Shown: positions 17,552 through 26,529, numbered from the stretch's first letter. The stretch: 64,000 bases of DNA from Methylophilales bacterium HTCC2181 (GCA_000168995.1 AAUX01000001.1:1054001-1118000), one strand, 5' to 3'. Notes: a model not told the origin generated them from the letters alone. Translations and numbers: made by a program.

Positions 17552-20419
17552 ATGTTAAAAATAAAACCAAGTTTTTTTTCAAAAATATTTTCACCTTTTC
17601 CACATAATAATTATTCGTGTGTGTTGAATGATTACCAAATTGAATACTCCGCTGTAACTCAAGATAGTCAATACAGTTTTTTAGCAATTAAAAATATAAA
17701 TGTTCACAAGGGGCTTGTATGGTCGAGAGTACATATAGATTTTAAAGATAATCAATCATTTCAATTGACAGGTCTTAATAATAATATGGCCAAGGAATTA
17801 GTATTATTTGCTGAAAAAAAGAAAGACTATATAAATAAAATAATAAAACAAATAGAAGAGCATGGTGAACAAATAAAAATAGATGGTAATTGGGTGGCAA
17901 GAGCTAAAGAGGGATTATTTTGGGTTTCAGAATTTGATAAAAATGAAACCCTAAAAAGTATCGGGTCCTACAGAAATATTCTAGAGCTGTCCTTTACTAA
18001 AATACCGTTAGCTAAAGCGACAATTAAATCACTCTTATTAATAGAAGGTTTTAATAACAATCCAGAAGGTTTTAAAGAGGGCTGTAACAACGTATTTATT
18101 CCAGAGGAATTGGCAAGGTATAAAGTATTTTTTGATAAAATTGAAAGCAATCCATTAACAGAAGAGCAAAGAAAAGCAATAATTTCAGATGAGGATTCAA
18201 CACTAGTTATAGCCTCTGCGGGATCAGGAAAGACCAGTTTGCTAGTTGGGAAGGTTAACTACTTAATTGAAAAAGGATTTGCAACTGAAGATCAAATTCT
18301 GGTGCTTGCATTTAATAATAATGCAAAAGAAGAAATTGCTACAAGATTAAAAGAAATAAAAATTGTATGTGAAACTCATACCTTTCACTCCTTTGGATTA
18401 AAAGTAAGCGCTAAGGCTCATAAGAAAAAATCATCCCTGGCAAGCTTTATTGAAAGCAATCAACTTTATTATCGGTTTATTCAAAACAAAATAGAGGAGC
18501 TAATCAAAGATTCAAAACAATTTTCTGAGATTAAGAAATTTTTTATCAGTTATTTTATTCCATACCAGGATAAATTTAATTTCGATTCACTAGGTGAGTA
18601 TTACAAGTTTATAAAATCAAATAATTTAATTACTCTCAAAGGTGAGTATGTAAAAAGTATGGAAGAATTAGAAATATCAAATTTTTTATTTACTAACGGC
18701 ATTGAATACAACTATGAAAAAAAATATGAACAAAAAACATCAACGAGTGAAAAAAGGCAGTATAAACCGGACTTTTATTTGCCTGAAAATAAGATCTACA
18801 TTGAACATTTAGCCCTTAATAGAGACAATCAGACACCCCCTTTCATAGACCAAGATGAATATGTATCTGGAGTTGATTGGAAGAGAGAACTGCATAAGAA
18901 ATACAATACTGTCCTAATAGAGACATTTAGCTATCAAAAAAGGGAGGGGAATCTTACTCAAGTTTTAGAAGATAAATTAAGATTAGCCGGTGTAGTTTTT
19001 AAACCAATGGATCAAGAAAAATTTTTACTTAATTTAAATGAGCAAGGATACATAAGTGAATTTGCAAAAATTTGTGGCCCATTTCTAAATTTATTTAAAG
19101 GAAAAAATGAGAGTATTGATGCGCTGCGAAATAGATTTAATGAAGATAATGCCCAAGATAATAAAAGAATATTACTTTTTTTAGACTTATTTCAAGAGCT
19201 CTTCCAGTTATATGAAGAGGAGTTGAAGAGGTTAAATGAGATAGATTTTCATGACATGATAAATGAAGCAAATGAGGTAATCTTAAATACAAATTGCTAT
19301 ACAAATTTTAAATATATTTTAGTTGATGAGTTTCAGGATATATCATTTGGCCGAGCTAAATTAATTACTAACCTACAAAAAAACTATCCCAGAATAAAGT
19401 TATTATCTGTCGGTGACGATTGGCAGTCAATCTATAGATTTACTGGCGCCGATATAGACCTTATGACTAACTTTAAAAAATACTTTGGCTATACCAATCA
19501 ATTATTTTTAACTAAAACTTTTAGATTTAATAGCAGTATTGAAAAAGTAGCATCTCAATTTATTCGAAAAAACTCAAAGCAAATTGATAAAGAAATTAAA
19601 GCACATAATATTTCTAACTCACCAAATGTTAAGTTATTTTATCCAAATAAGAAATCAGGAAAATTCTTAGAGAATATTGTTAGGGAAATATCTCTAAATT
19701 GTTCGAAACATTCGAAGGTTCTTTTTTTAGGAAGAAATAATCATAATGAAGAGGGTGTAGATTACAGGGCGTTGAAAGCAATCGCTCCTAAACTTATTTT
19801 TGAATTTAGAACTGTTCATAGGGCCAAAGGTTATGAAGCCGATTACGTTGTTATTCTTGATTTAAAAAGAGCTAGAAACGGTTTTCCAAACGAAATGGTT
19901 GATGATCCAATTATAAATATCATGCTTTCAGAGAATGAAGCCTATAACCATGCCGAAGAGCGAAGATTATTTTATGTGGCGCTTACAAGAGCTAAGCATC
20001 TTGTATATGTAATAGCTCATCCATCCTCACCATCAAGTTTCTTTAGTGAGCTTTCCAAAGATAATGATTATTTTGTTGAAAAAATGAATGTTTTCTCTCA
20101 CTACAAAAGAGTGTGCCCTTTATGTAAAACTAGCCCCTTAACGGAAAAAACTTCTAAAGATGGTAGGAATTTTTTCGGCTGTCAGAATTGGGATCTTTGT
20201 TTGTATACATCAGCTCCGTGTCAACTATGCAATATAGGCTACTTAGAAAAGCACGATACTTATTTTTCTTGTGATAACAAACACTGTAAACACCAAGCAG
20301 AAAGTTGTCCAAAATGTGGGGATGGTTATTTACATCAAAAACCTGGTGAGTTTGGTCTTTTTTTAGCTTGTTCAAACTACTATACAAATAATTGTGATTT
20401 TACTAAAAATTTAAGCTGA
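17552..20419 (+). CDS. HelD/UvrD-like superfamily 1 helicase with zinc-ribbon tail
   Basis: 955 residues. Walker A ASAGSGKTS near residue 226; VDEFQDIS near 593; GDDWQSIYRFTGAD near 625; a C-terminal VALTRAKH motif near 815. Between motifs Ia and II is an insertion with RQYKPDFYLPENKIYIEH, similar to the nuclease-like insertion of helicase IV (HelD). The last 90 residues carry four CxxC pairs (CPLC, CQLC, CPKC and others), topoisomerase-type zinc ribbons. It is predicted to be a 3'-5' DNA helicase or translocase. It stands alone between a terminator and convergent small genes; inside the island a defence or repair role is possible. The AT-rich codon use resembles the defence operon rather than the sortase block. 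Confidence 0.85.
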   Translation: MLKIKPSFFSKIFSPFPHNNYSCVLNDYQIEYSAVTQDSQYSFLAIKNINVHKGLVWSRVHIDFKDNQSFQLTGLNNNMAKELVLFAEKKKDYINKIIKQIEEHGEQIKIDGNWVARAKEGLFWVSEFDKNETLKSIGSYRNILELSFTKIPLAKATIKSLLLIEGFNNNPEGFKEGCNNVFIPEELARYKVFFDKIESNPLTEEQRKAIISDEDSTLVIASAGSGKTSLLVGKVNYLIEKGFATEDQILVLAFNNNAKEEIATRLKEIKIVCETHTFHSFGLKVSAKAHKKKSSLASFIESNQLYYRFIQNKIEELIKDSKQFSEIKKFFISYFIPYQDKFNFDSLGEYYKFIKSNNLITLKGEYVKSMEELEISNFLFTNGIEYNYEKKYEQKTSTSEKRQYKPDFYLPENKIYIEHLALNRDNQTPPFIDQDEYVSGVDWKRELHKKYNTVLIETFSYQKREGNLTQVLEDKLRLAGVVFKPMDQEKFLLNLNEQGYISEFAKICGPFLNLFKGKNESIDALRNRFNEDNAQDNKRILLFLDLFQELFQLYEEELKRLNEIDFHDMINEANEVILNTNCYTNFKYILVDEFQDISFGRAKLITNLQKNYPRIKLLSVGDDWQSIYRFTGADIDLMTNFKKYFGYTNQLFLTKTFRFNSSIEKVASQFIRKNSKQIDKEIKAHNISNSPNVKLFYPNKKSGKFLENIVREISLNCSKHSKVLFLGRNNHNEEGVDYRALKAIAPKLIFEFRTVHRAKGYEADYVVILDLKRARNGFPNEMVDDPIINIMLSENEAYNHAEERRLFYVALTRAKHLVYVIAHPSSPSSFFSELSKDNDYFVEKMNVFSHYKRVCPLCKTSPLTEKTSKDGRNFFGCQNWDLCLYTSAPCQLCNIGYLEKHDTYFSCDNKHCKHQAESCPKCGDGYLHQKPGEFGLFLACSNYYTNNCDFTKNLS

Positions 20420-20433
20420 CCTATTTGAGTAGT

Positions 20434-20604
20434 TTATTCATCAAACCAAGTGTGCCCGCAGTCTTTGCAGTCATATTGATCCTCTGATGCATCATCAAAA
20501 CCTGTGACCTCACCGGCCTCATTCTTATACTCCTCAACTGTTCCAAAGCATGAAAAAGAATTAAAATTGTCACTCTTGCATTTAGGGCATACAATTTTTT
20601 TCAT
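20434..20604 (-). CDS. 56-residue zinc-ribbon protein
   Basis: A short gene read directly from the sequence: ATG at 20602-20604, TAA at 20434-20436. The product starts MKKIVCPKCKS, has a middle EEYKNEAGEVTGFDD stretch and ends YDCKDCGHTWFDE, so two CxxC pairs about 40 residues apart could hold one zinc ion, as in rubredoxin-like or zinc-ribbon folds. It starts two bases after the preceding minus-strand gene ends and converges on the helicase gene. Function unknown. Confidence 0.65.
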   Translation of the reverse strand: MKKIVCPKCKSDNFNSFSCFGTVEEYKNEAGEVTGFDDASEDQYDCKDCGHTWFDE

Positions 20605-20605
20605 A

Positions 20606-20995
20606 CTAATCCAGAAGGCCTATAGGTTCTGAGCAACTATCTGGCTCCATCACAACAATCCGAACCGTTTCTCCATTACGGACTCCTCGATCCTTCCATT
20701 CACTTACTGGTAAACCTATTGCCCCGTTCATTAATTTTATATTGCTGTCGGGTAATTCTGAAAAGACTGAGTTACCCATTCCAGCTGTATAGTAAATTTG
20801 CATGATGATACCTTGCGTGCGAACCTGAGAAGTACCAATTGCAATAATAGTTCTATCTTTGAGATTTTCTTTAATAGTTAAATCAATAGTATAAATGCAC
20901 CCATCGCCTAAAGGCTTATAACTAATTAGAGGGTTCTTTTCTTCAGACAGAGCCAGATTAGGTATTAAGAATAAGAATAGGAGTAGTTTTTTCAT
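20606..20995 (-). CDS. exported 129-residue hypothetical protein
   Basis: The N-terminus MKKLLLFLFLIPNLALS is a signal peptide; the mature part is about 110 residues with two cysteines (DGCIYTI and DSCSEP) that could form a disulfide. Segments such as TIIAIGTSQVRTQGIIMQI suggest a small beta-rich domain. Family not recognised. Its signal peptide and the DNA just around its start resemble those of the calcium-repeat gene at 14217, hinting at a common origin of the two leaders. Confidence 0.55.
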   Translation of the reverse strand: MKKLLLFLFLIPNLALSEEKNPLISYKPLGDGCIYTIDLTIKENLKDRTIIAIGTSQVRTQGIIMQIYYTAGMGNSVFSELPDSNIKLMNGAIGLPVSEWKDRGVRNGETVRIVVMEPDSCSEPIGLLD

Positions 20996-21107
20996 AAAAC
21001 CAGTTTACTACCAGATAATTAAGGGGCAAATTAGGTAGGGATAAGCCATGTGACTATGCCTAAGATTATTAAAACAAGAGCCAAAACAAGTAATAGTTTG
21101 TTAAGCT

Positions 21108-22016
21108 TCAATCAACGATCACCAGATTGGATATATTCCTATGATATTTCAAAAACTGTTGATCAATATTATGATTCTCATGGACATTTAATGATCCATC
21201 TATACCAATCAAATCAAAATTATCATCGATAGTAAAAGAATAATTGTCGAACATTACATGATGGTTTGGGCATAGACAGATTATATTTTCAACTTTATCG
21301 GGGCCATGATGGGGCTTTCCAAGTGGCTTGATGTGTGCACTTTCAGCATAAAATCCCGTAGGCACATTTATTTGAATATTACAAATTTGACATTTATATT
21401 CATATAATTCTTTTACTTGTTTGGCTAATTTTTGGTCTCTAATTGGCGTGGAGGTTGTCACAGTTTTTCTTCCTGGGCTTTCATTTCCTTCAGCGGTAAC
21501 TTGAGAAGTTTTTTTAGGAGTATTTTTTTCTATGTTAATCTTTATGGCATTTATTTCAATCAAGCGAAATCTGTAAACCTTAAATTTTTCTTGACCTTTT
21601 TCTATCCAATAATTTTCTACATTAAATAATCCATCATAACGATAAAAAGCTGGGACTGATCCTTTAGCAGAAAAACCTCTGATAAGGTGAATAGGCTTTT
21701 GTAATTCATAACTGATCACTAATGCTCTATTGCCTCTTATAAGTTTTTGGTCGGCAATATGTTTACCAGTTTTATCGTCTCGCCCACCTTGACCAGTATA
21801 TAAAAGTTCGTCCCCATAGTCTTCATCATCGATATAACCACCCTTGTCTCTCGTAACTACCGAAAAAGCAGATTTATCATCTGTACTAAGAAAACATATA
21901 CCTGCTTGAATTTGATTATGAAGCCCCGCCATACGAACTGATTCTCGATTTGGAAATGTTGTTCCAATTTTTACATTATCATTAAATCCTGGGAAGGGAG
22001 GTAATTTGCTCATCAA
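21108..22016 (-). CDS. SRA-HNH modification-dependent restriction endonuclease
   Basis: 302 residues. The N-terminal half is an SRA/YDG domain: FPNRESVRMAGLHNQ, YIDDEDYGDELLYTGQGG, and KPIHLIRGF. The C-terminal half is an HNH nuclease: CQICNIQI, AESAHIKPLGKPHHGPD, CLCPNHHVMFDNY. SRA domains flip and read 5-methyl- or hydroxymethyl-cytosine, so this should be a type IV enzyme that cuts DNA carrying modified cytosine, as TagI-type SRA-HNH enzymes do. It is the last island gene, next to the tRNA-Pro repeat. It must tolerate any methylation made by the island's own methyltransferase. Confidence 0.88.
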   Translation of the reverse strand: MMSKLPPFPGFNDNVKIGTTFPNRESVRMAGLHNQIQAGICFLSTDDKSAFSVVTRDKGGYIDDEDYGDELLYTGQGGRDDKTGKHIADQKLIRGNRALVISYELQKPIHLIRGFSAKGSVPAFYRYDGLFNVENYWIEKGQEKFKVYRFRLIEINAIKINIEKNTPKKTSQVTAEGNESPGRKTVTTSTPIRDQKLAKQVKELYEYKCQICNIQINVPTGFYAESAHIKPLGKPHHGPDKVENIICLCPNHHVMFDNYSFTIDDNFDLIGIDGSLNVHENHNIDQQFLKYHRNISNLVIVD

Positions 22017-22333
22017 ATAAATATACCCCTGGAAATTTAATTAAACAACCTTGCACATCAGAGTATTGGGAATTTTTGCTAGAAATATTTTTTGCATAGC
22101 CTTTTATATTCATAAGGGGGGTGTTTTTTAGAATTCAGCAGACCATTCATATCTATTAGAATGTATATGGCACAAGGGAATACTACATTTATATTTGGTG
22201 CATAGGGGTATGGTGGGGTCTATTCTACGGAATGAGTTTAAATTAGATTGCTAACAAATGTAAAAGTGTACCTGAAAGTGTACCTTAAACTAAAAAATCG
22301 ATTTATTATAAATACATAAATATTCTAACTTAT
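22017..22333. other. island end without gene; short direct repeats near the attachment site
   Basis: No convincing gene is seen in these 317 bases. AAAGTGTACCT occurs twice in tandem at 22263-22273 and 22275-22285, a 12-base period, about 50 bases from the attachment repeat. Such short repeats are typical of recombinase or excisionase binding sites beside tRNA-integrated islands. The place where an integrase gene would start is empty; only stop-rich sequence is present, so the gene was probably deleted. Confidence 0.5.
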
Positions 22334-22390
22334 TGATTTAATTGGTCGGGACGGTGAGATTCGAACTCACGACCCCATGCACCCCATGCA
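22334..22390 (-). repeat. attachment-site repeat, tRNA-proximal copy
   Basis: Identical over 57 bases to 162-218. It covers the 3' half of the intact tRNA-Pro gene plus nine bases beyond the CCA end. To its right the tRNA continues; to its left is island DNA. Confidence 0.93.
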
Positions 22391-22419
22391 TGTACGCTAC
22401 CAGGCTGCGCTACGCCCCG
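22343..22419 (-). tRNA. tRNA-Pro (GGG)
   Basis: 77 bases with an encoded CCA end. The anticodon stem CATGC/GCATG encloses the loop ATGGGGT, giving anticodon GGG. D arm (GCGCAGCCTGGTAGCGT) and T arm (GGTTCGAAT-type) are normal. It is the integration target of the island, and its sequence is intact. Confidence 0.97.
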
Positions 22420-22443
22420 AATTAATTAAACCTGCTTTTTTAT

Positions 22444-22854
22444 CTACTTTAGAACCTTGAGGATGTCGCTTAGCTGTGCCTTAAAGTTATTTAGGTCCAT
22501 AGAGCTTTGGGAAACCACTGAATCATCCAACGGCAGTTCTGCCTGAGCTTTTTCTATGGCTTCTTTTGAAGTGGTATCCTTAACAAACTGACGGTCAGAA
22601 AGCTTTCCTTTGGCACCTTGAATTGTAAAACCATCAAAGTAAAGCAACTCCCTGATTTTTCGTATTAGCAGAATTTCCGCTTGCTGATAATACCTTCGAT
22701 TACCCCGACGTGTGGTCGGCTTAAGCTGGCTAAATTCTTGCTCCCAATATCTCAGCACATGCGGCTTTAAATCACAAAGTGTGCTCACCTCACCAATAGC
22801 AAAATACCTTTTGTTGGGGATTAGGGGTAATTGTTTTTTATGTTTGTTTTCCAG
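22444..22854 (-). CDS. MerR-family transcriptional regulator
   Basis: The N-terminal winged helix reads [20 protein letters not shown], then YWEQEF and RRGNRRYY, followed by a short helical tail. The first in-frame GTG (22786-22788) would delete the first helix of the DNA-binding domain, so the start must lie upstream. There is no in-frame ATG; a CTG at 22852-22854, inside the end of ihfA and preceded by GAAGAGAAG, gives about 136 residues and is my best choice. The ihfA-merR-tRNA-Pro order is common in betaproteobacteria. Regulatory target unknown. Confidence 0.8.
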   Translation of the reverse strand: MENKHKKQLPLIPNKRYFAIGEVSTLCDLKPHVLRYWEQEFSQLKPTTRRGNRRYYQQAEILLIRKIRELLYFDGFTIQGAKGKLSDRQFVKDTTSKEAIEKAQAELPLDDSVVSQSSMDLNNFKAQLSDILKVLK

Positions 22855-23140
22855 CTGTCTTCTCTTCTACGCTAGTTTTAAGCTTCTGACTGGAATGAAA
22901 AGTGACAACGCGACGGGCTTTGATAGGAATCTCTTCTCCTGTTTTAGGATTTCTTCCAGGTCGCTCTGCTTTGGTTCTAAGATCAAAATTACCAAATCCA
23001 GATAGCTTGACACTATCGCCATTCTCAAGAGCAGATCGAATCTCTTCAAAGAAGGCTTCGACCATCTCTTTGGCTTCGCTTTTATTTAAACCCACTTGGT
23101 CAAATAAAATCTCGGATAGCTCTGCTTTGGTTAAGGTCAT
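22838..23140 (-). CDS. ihfA: integration host factor subunit alpha
   Basis: 100 residues. [13 protein letters not shown] start, [20 protein letters not shown] arm region with the conserved R-x-G-R-N-P-K-T-G motif that inserts a proline into the DNA minor groove. IHF is an alpha-beta heterodimer that bends DNA sharply; it acts in recombination, replication and transcription. The gene follows pheT as in most proteobacteria. It could also assist integration or excision of the neighbouring island. Confidence 0.96.
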   Translation of the reverse strand: MTLTKAELSEILFDQVGLNKSEAKEMVEAFFEEIRSALENGDSVKLSGFGNFDLRTKAERPGRNPKTGEEIPIKARRVVTFHSSQKLKTSVEEKTAGKQT

Positions 23141-23161
23141 AACATTTTCTTATAAAATTTA

Positions 23162-25525
23162 TTATCGTAATTTAGCTTCGTAATTACTTTCCATTACCTT
23201 GATCACTTGATCAACTACATTAGCTATGTCACTATCCTCAAGTGTTTTATAAGTATCTTGGATAAGTATCAGAAATGCAATACTTTTTTTACCCTTTTCT
23301 ATACCTTCGCCCTCATAAATATCAAATGCTTGGAGCTCAATGAGGCCAGGGATTTGCTTGGCATATACACTCTCAATCGCCTCACCCACCACCACATCCT
23401 TGTTCATAACCAGTGAAATATCTCGGCGTATAGGAATGAATTTACTCGGGATCGTGTACGACAGCCCTTTAACCTCGCCCACTTTTTCTATATCGATTTC
23501 AAAGAGATACGCCTTTCTGGGTAACTCATACTTCTGTTGCCATGAGGGATGGAGCTGCCCCACCCAACCGATACGGGTGTTACTCAACATCACCTCGGCA
23601 ACCTTACCAGGATGAAAGGCGGCAGGGAGATCTGTAGCAGGCTTCCTAAAACTTAATGTATTACTTGAGATAGTTTCAATATCACCTTTGATATCATAAT
23701 AATTTATTTCTCTAATTTTTTCTGACCATTGCTCAGGGAGATGATCGCCATACACCAGCCCTGACAGTACCTTGGCCTCAGTGTAGCCCCCTTTATGCTT
23801 TGCATAAACCGATGCGACTTCAAAGATTTTGACATTTTTTTGATTGCGATTAAGGTTATATACGAGAACTTCTAAATGGCTGCCCCATAAATGGGATCGC
23901 ATGACATCCAAATGTGAGGCGATCGGATTTTTTAATGCAATGGGTGTGCTGTTGCCATGAAGACCAATTTCTACCTCTTTTCCAATAAAGCTATAACTGA
24001 TAACTTCGTTGTATCCGAGATTGGCTAATGCATTCTTGATCGTTTTTACGTCCTTCTTTTGGCTGTCTACTGGCAATATTTTTGCTTCTGTGCTGGGAGC
24101 TAATGCTGGGATATTGTCGTAACCGTACAAGCGGATGATCTCTTCAACCAAATCTTCTTCAATCGACATGTCAAATCGATAGGTAGGTGGGATCACTGAG
24201 AATATACTTTCGTCGTAAGTAAATTCAAACCGTAATTTTTTTAAAATGGCTTTTATTTCTATGTCAGATATCCTGACGCCCATGACGTCGGTCACTTTTT
24301 TCACTCTCAGGATGATCGCAGGACGCTCAGGTAAGTTACCAGTGATATCTGCAGATCCATCGATCGTACCACCACAATACTGCATAATTAGCGCTGCAGC
24401 ATACTCTGCTGCATTCCGTGTGTAGCCAAAGTCGACGCCACGTTCAAAGCGATGAGATGAGTCGGTATTTAGTCCGAAGGATCTGGCCCTTCCGGAGATA
24501 GCTGCTGGATCGAAATAGGCGCTTTCAAGAAATATATTGGTGGAACCTTCTTGTGTGGATGATAGGTGGCCTCCCATGATACCTGCCAAGGCCAACGGCC
24601 CCGAGTTATCTGCGATGATAAGCTCACCTCCATCAAAAACAATTTCCAGTTGATTGATCGTCAATAACGCCTCGCCATTTAAAGCTTTGCGTACACGAAT
24701 ATTTCCGTCAATCTTGTCATGATCAAAGGCATGCAATGGTTGTCCAGTCTCTAGTAGGACGTAATTCGTAATATCCACGATAGGGTTAATCGATGATACC
24801 CCCCCTCTCTCCAGGTAATGGGTGATAAATTCCGGTAATTTTTTCTTATTATCTACACCCTGAATAAGCATACCGACATACCTTGCGCATAACACGGGAT
24901 CCTCAATGACAACCTTTTGGGTATTATTTTTTTTATATTGTAGATTTTGAACCGTATCCTTATTTTTGAGCGTAAGGTCAGATAAAGCCGCTACCTCCCG
25001 AGCAATACCCTTTATGCTAAGGCAATCGGCTCGGTTAGGAGTAATAGATAAATGGTAAATAGAGTCGTTTAATGCTAATGCATCAATAATGGTTTGTCCG
25101 AGTACCAGGCTAGAACTAAGTTCATACAATCCATCGGCTTCCTGACTCAGCCCTAATTCTTTTGCCGAACAGAGCATACCAAATGACTCAACCCCTCTTA
25201 ACTTAGCTTTTTTAATATCAAACCCCGGTAGCTTTGCCCCCACCATGGCGCAAGGAATTTTTATCCCTATGCGCGCATTGGGTGCGCCGCAAACTATCTG
25301 CAGTAAATCATTAGCGCCTACATCAACTTGGCAAACATTTAATCGATCGGCGTCTGGGTGCTTTTCCATAGCAACAATTTCACCCACTACAATTTGATCC
25401 GATAAGCCGGATAAGTCTTGAATATCTTCAACTTCAATCCCTGCTATCGTCAGGGTTTGGGCAAGATCAATCGCATCTAATGATGAGTCAAAGAATTCTT
25501 GGAGCCATGATTTAGAAAATTGCAT
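23162..25525 (-). CDS. pheT: phenylalanyl-tRNA synthetase beta subunit
   Basis: 787 residues, the full bacterial length. N-terminal tRNA-binding OB domain (about 39-150), B3/B4 editing domain with NPIVDITNYVLLETGQPLHAFD, B5 domain, and a C-terminal ferredoxin-fold anticodon-binding domain (about 695-787; FIPIRRDISLV). With PheS it forms the alpha2-beta2 enzyme that charges tRNA-Phe and edits mischarged tyrosine. It follows pheS by three bases. Confidence 0.98.
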   Translation of the reverse strand: MQFSKSWLQEFFDSSLDAIDLAQTLTIAGIEVEDIQDLSGLSDQIVVGEIVAMEKHPDADRLNVCQVDVGANDLLQIVCGAPNARIGIKIPCAMVGAKLPGFDIKKAKLRGVESFGMLCSAKELGLSQEADGLYELSSSLVLGQTIIDALALNDSIYHLSITPNRADCLSIKGIAREVAALSDLTLKNKDTVQNLQYKKNNTQKVVIEDPVLCARYVGMLIQGVDNKKKLPEFITHYLERGGVSSINPIVDITNYVLLETGQPLHAFDHDKIDGNIRVRKALNGEALLTINQLEIVFDGGELIIADNSGPLALAGIMGGHLSSTQEGSTNIFLESAYFDPAAISGRARSFGLNTDSSHRFERGVDFGYTRNAAEYAAALIMQYCGGTIDGSADITGNLPERPAIILRVKKVTDVMGVRISDIEIKAILKKLRFEFTYDESIFSVIPPTYRFDMSIEEDLVEEIIRLYGYDNIPALAPSTEAKILPVDSQKKDVKTIKNALANLGYNEVISYSFIGKEVEIGLHGNSTPIALKNPIASHLDVMRSHLWGSHLEVLVYNLNRNQKNVKIFEVASVYAKHKGGYTEAKVLSGLVYGDHLPEQWSEKIREINYYDIKGDIETISSNTLSFRKPATDLPAAFHPGKVAEVMLSNTRIGWVGQLHPSWQQKYELPRKAYLFEIDIEKVGEVKGLSYTIPSKFIPIRRDISLVMNKDVVVGEAIESVYAKQIPGLIELQAFDIYEGEGIEKGKKSIAFLILIQDTYKTLEDSDIANVVDQVIKVMESNYEAKLR

Positions 25526-25528
25526 TAT

Positions 25529-26515
25529 TTAGGCCCTAAATTGCTGAAGGAATCGTAAGTCATTCGTAAAAAATGGTCTTAAATCATTTAGTTGAAATTT
25601 CAGCATGGCTAAACGCTCAACGCCCAAACCAAAGGCAAAACCTTGGTATTCATTGGTGTCAATACCTACTTGCCTTAGCACCTCTGGGTGAACCATACCG
25701 CAACCACCGATCTCAAGCCAACCCCCATTCCAGCTCATATCAATTTCGGCAGACGGTTCAGTAAAAGGGAAAAAAGAAGGTCTGAAGCGAATGCTTAATG
25801 TTTCATCTTCAAAAAATTGTTGAAGAAAATCTTGAACTACCCCCTTTAGATTGGCAAAACTGACCTTCTCATCAATCCAAAGACCTTCAACCTGGTGAAA
25901 CATCGGGGAGTGTGTAGCATCAGAATCTACACGATAAACCCTTCCTGGAGATATGATCTTTAATGGCGGTTTATTATTCTTCATATACCTTACCTGCACA
26001 GGCGAGGTGTGAGTTCTTAGCACATGCTCATCATCAATATAAAAGGTGTCATGCATAGCTCTAGCTGGATGGTATTCTGGAATATTTAATGCGGTAAAAT
26101 TATGGTAATCATCTTCAATTTCAGGTCCATCGGCTAGGGTGAAGCCAATAGAATGAAAAAACATTTCAATACGGTTCATTGTGTGCGTAATGGGGTGAAG
26201 GCTCCCCTGATTTCTTTTGACCCCCGGCAATGTCACATCGATGGATTCATCATTCAACTGGTTTAACAGTTCTTCATTTTGAATCATTTCTTTGCGTGCA
26301 GATAACAAGCCCTCAATGCTTTTTTTAATCTCATTAATAAATGCACCAGCTTTGGGTTTTTCTCCCTTGGGTAAACTAGAAAGGCCTTTCATGGCCTCAG
26401 TCAATGGGCCAGTTTTGCCGATATACTTTGATTTTGCGTTATCAAGCTCGGTCATGGAGCCGCAAGAATTAAAGTCTTTTTTTGCTTCATCAATTAATTT
26501 TTTTAGATGTTCCAT
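25529..26515 (-). CDS. pheS: phenylalanyl-tRNA synthetase alpha subunit
   Basis: 328 residues. An N-terminal coiled coil, then the class II catalytic core with motif 2 ([22 protein letters not shown]) and motif 3 ([14 protein letters not shown]). It binds ATP and phenylalanine and makes the aminoacyl-adenylate. A terminator-like hairpin lies between rplT and this gene, so pheST may be partly separate from the ribosomal-protein unit or attenuated. Confidence 0.98.
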   Translation of the reverse strand: MEHLKKLIDEAKKDFNSCGSMTELDNAKSKYIGKTGPLTEAMKGLSSLPKGEKPKAGAFINEIKKSIEGLLSARKEMIQNEELLNQLNDESIDVTLPGVKRNQGSLHPITHTMNRIEMFFHSIGFTLADGPEIEDDYHNFTALNIPEYHPARAMHDTFYIDDEHVLRTHTSPVQVRYMKNNKPPLKIISPGRVYRVDSDATHSPMFHQVEGLWIDEKVSFANLKGVVQDFLQQFFEDETLSIRFRPSFFPFTEPSAEIDMSWNGGWLEIGGCGMVHPEVLRQVGIDTNEYQGFAFGLGVERLAMLKFQLNDLRPFFTNDLRFLQQFRA

Positions 26516-26529
26516 AGCTCTATTCTAAT

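Larger units (their letters stand above)
162..22390. mobile_element. tRNA-Pro-integrated genomic island without visible integrase
   Basis: About 22 kb bounded by perfect 57-base direct repeats, the right copy being part of an intact tRNA-Pro gene. Content is accessory: defence-type genes, several nucleases, a sortase/substrate pair, exported small proteins and a stand-alone helicase. Everything right of the tRNA is conserved core sequence. Neither a tyrosine nor a serine recombinase gene is visible between the repeats, so the island is either immobilised, moved in trans, or part of a larger tandem array extending left of the window. Genes near both ends are AT-rich; the sortase block (14.6-17.3 kb) has visibly different codon use, which suggests assembly from several sources. 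Confidence 0.88.

Noticed and set aside
21050..21232. Plus-strand frame of 60 codons near the end of the SRA-HNH gene
   Set aside because: It mostly overlaps the 3' end of the HNH gene in antisense and has no motif or ribosome binding site.
22100..22260. Minus-strand short frame ending NRYEWSAEF as an integrase remnant
   Set aside because: The stretch is about 17 codons between stops with no recombinase motif (no R..HxxR..Y); too short to support.
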